NCBI GenBank assembly: GCA_013215815.1
Contig: JABSQP010000007.1
Coordinates: 1 to 64,000, forward strand
Origin: Alphaproteobacteria bacterium
GTDB taxonomy: Bacteria; Pseudomonadota; Alphaproteobacteria; Micavibrionales; Micavibrionaceae
Length of the DNA stretch: 64,000 nucleotides
Direction: 5' to 3'
Under the pieces are notes generated by a model. It did not search any database. It was given only the letters and a program-made list of their open reading frames with translations, and was not told the origin of the DNA. A program made the translations under genes and the position numbers. Below, piece by piece: positions 63,933-64,000 of this stretch. Positions within the stretch are counted from its first letter, which is position 1, and every line of letters starts with the position of its first letter.

Positions 63933-64000
63933 TTAGTCGTGTTTAAGGTTATACGCCGTATAACCTGCCAAAATTAGTGTCCAACTGTAGGTCATGATAT
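63933..64000 (-). CDS. Partial gene at the right edge (C-terminal or very short peptide)
   Basis: On the minus strand a frame open to the window edge ends at TAA (63933-63935). The last 20 residues start at an internal Met and end AGYTAYNLKHD. The stop is one base from the symporter stop, the same tight convergence as other pairs here. A 9-bp inverted repeat (63946-63966) lies inside it. Too short to identify, so reality is uncertain. Confidence 0.4.
   Translation of the reverse strand, partial: IMTYSWTLILAGYTAYNLKHD

Noticed and set aside
63946-63966. Perfect inverted repeat AGGTTATAC-GCC-GTATAACCT as a terminator for the symporter.
   Set aside because: There is no T-run on either side and it lies inside the partial minus-strand frame at the window edge.
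1-64000. Mobile elements, prophage, CRISPR-cas, rRNA, restriction or toxin-antitoxin genes.
   Set aside because: No transposase, integrase, terminase, Cas, restriction or toxin-antitoxin genes were recognised in the translated frames, and no flanking repeats were seen by eye.

Overview
The window is one 64-kb stretch of an AT-rich alphaproteobacterial chromosome. The placement rests on gene content and order: ftsH followed by glmM, hisZ followed by purA, pal-cpoB-tilS, rsmI-yraN, a CpdR-type response regulator, a CckA-like soluble hybrid kinase and a Caulobacter-type cpa/tad pilus locus. The order within the class cannot be fixed from the sequence. A free-living, surface-colonising, protein-degrading life is suggested by Tad pili, two RTX exoproteins (one a subtilase), an amino-acid dehydrogenase and a dicarboxylate/amino-acid symporter; this is inference. 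No insertion sequence, prophage, CRISPR array or rRNA was seen. Packing is tight: several convergent pairs share their 3' ends.

Layout. 1-6.6 kb: two unknown genes, then on the minus strand a hybrid histidine kinase and receiver protein followed by glpD-glpK. 6.7-15.7 kb: a YjbH-type envelope protein overlapping a leucine-type dehydrogenase whose upstream region holds a promoter-like site and a strong terminator (attenuator or small RNA candidate); a secreted propeller-like protein, a tiny membrane protein and rluD in one operon; a glycosyltransferase with cpdR; tRNA-Val(GAC); and a COG0523 metallochaperone GTPase behind a perfect 31-bp palindrome that looks like a Zur operator. 15.8-18.3 kb: a formyltransferase-fold gene paired with an XRE regulator, with a divergent small unknown gene. 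18.4-31.6 kb: the Tad pilus locus (on the minus strand, two TadE-like pseudopilins, VWA-TadG, Flp pilin, CpaA, CpaB, CpaC, CpaD, CpaE, CpaF, TadB, TadC; on the plus strand a stand-alone pilus N-domain protein and TadD). 31.7-34.4 kb: a membrane-anchored pseudokinase with a small membrane partner, just upstream of the pilus operon.

34.4-49.2 kb is core housekeeping, almost all on the minus strand: pal, cpoB, tilS, a secreted unknown, ftsH, glmM, hisZ, purA; and rsmI, yraN, a BON lipoprotein, a SirB1-type protein, with divergent lpoA-like gene, an unknown gene and an ATP-grasp ligase. 49.3-54.8 kb: a TetR regulator, glyoxalase I, an MscS channel, an unknown gene, and a peroxide module (ahpC-ahpD divergent from oxyR, with a terminator between ahpC and ahpD).

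54.8-64 kb: an RTX protein with a possible carbohydrate-binding N-terminus, trhO, an operon of EF-hand protein, ECF sigma factor and short membrane anti-sigma-like protein, a 1257-residue RTX subtilase with a P domain, a symporter, and a partial gene at the right edge. The EF-hand/ECF operon between two calcium-binding RTX exoproteins is the most suggestive regulatory arrangement, although no direct link is shown by sequence.
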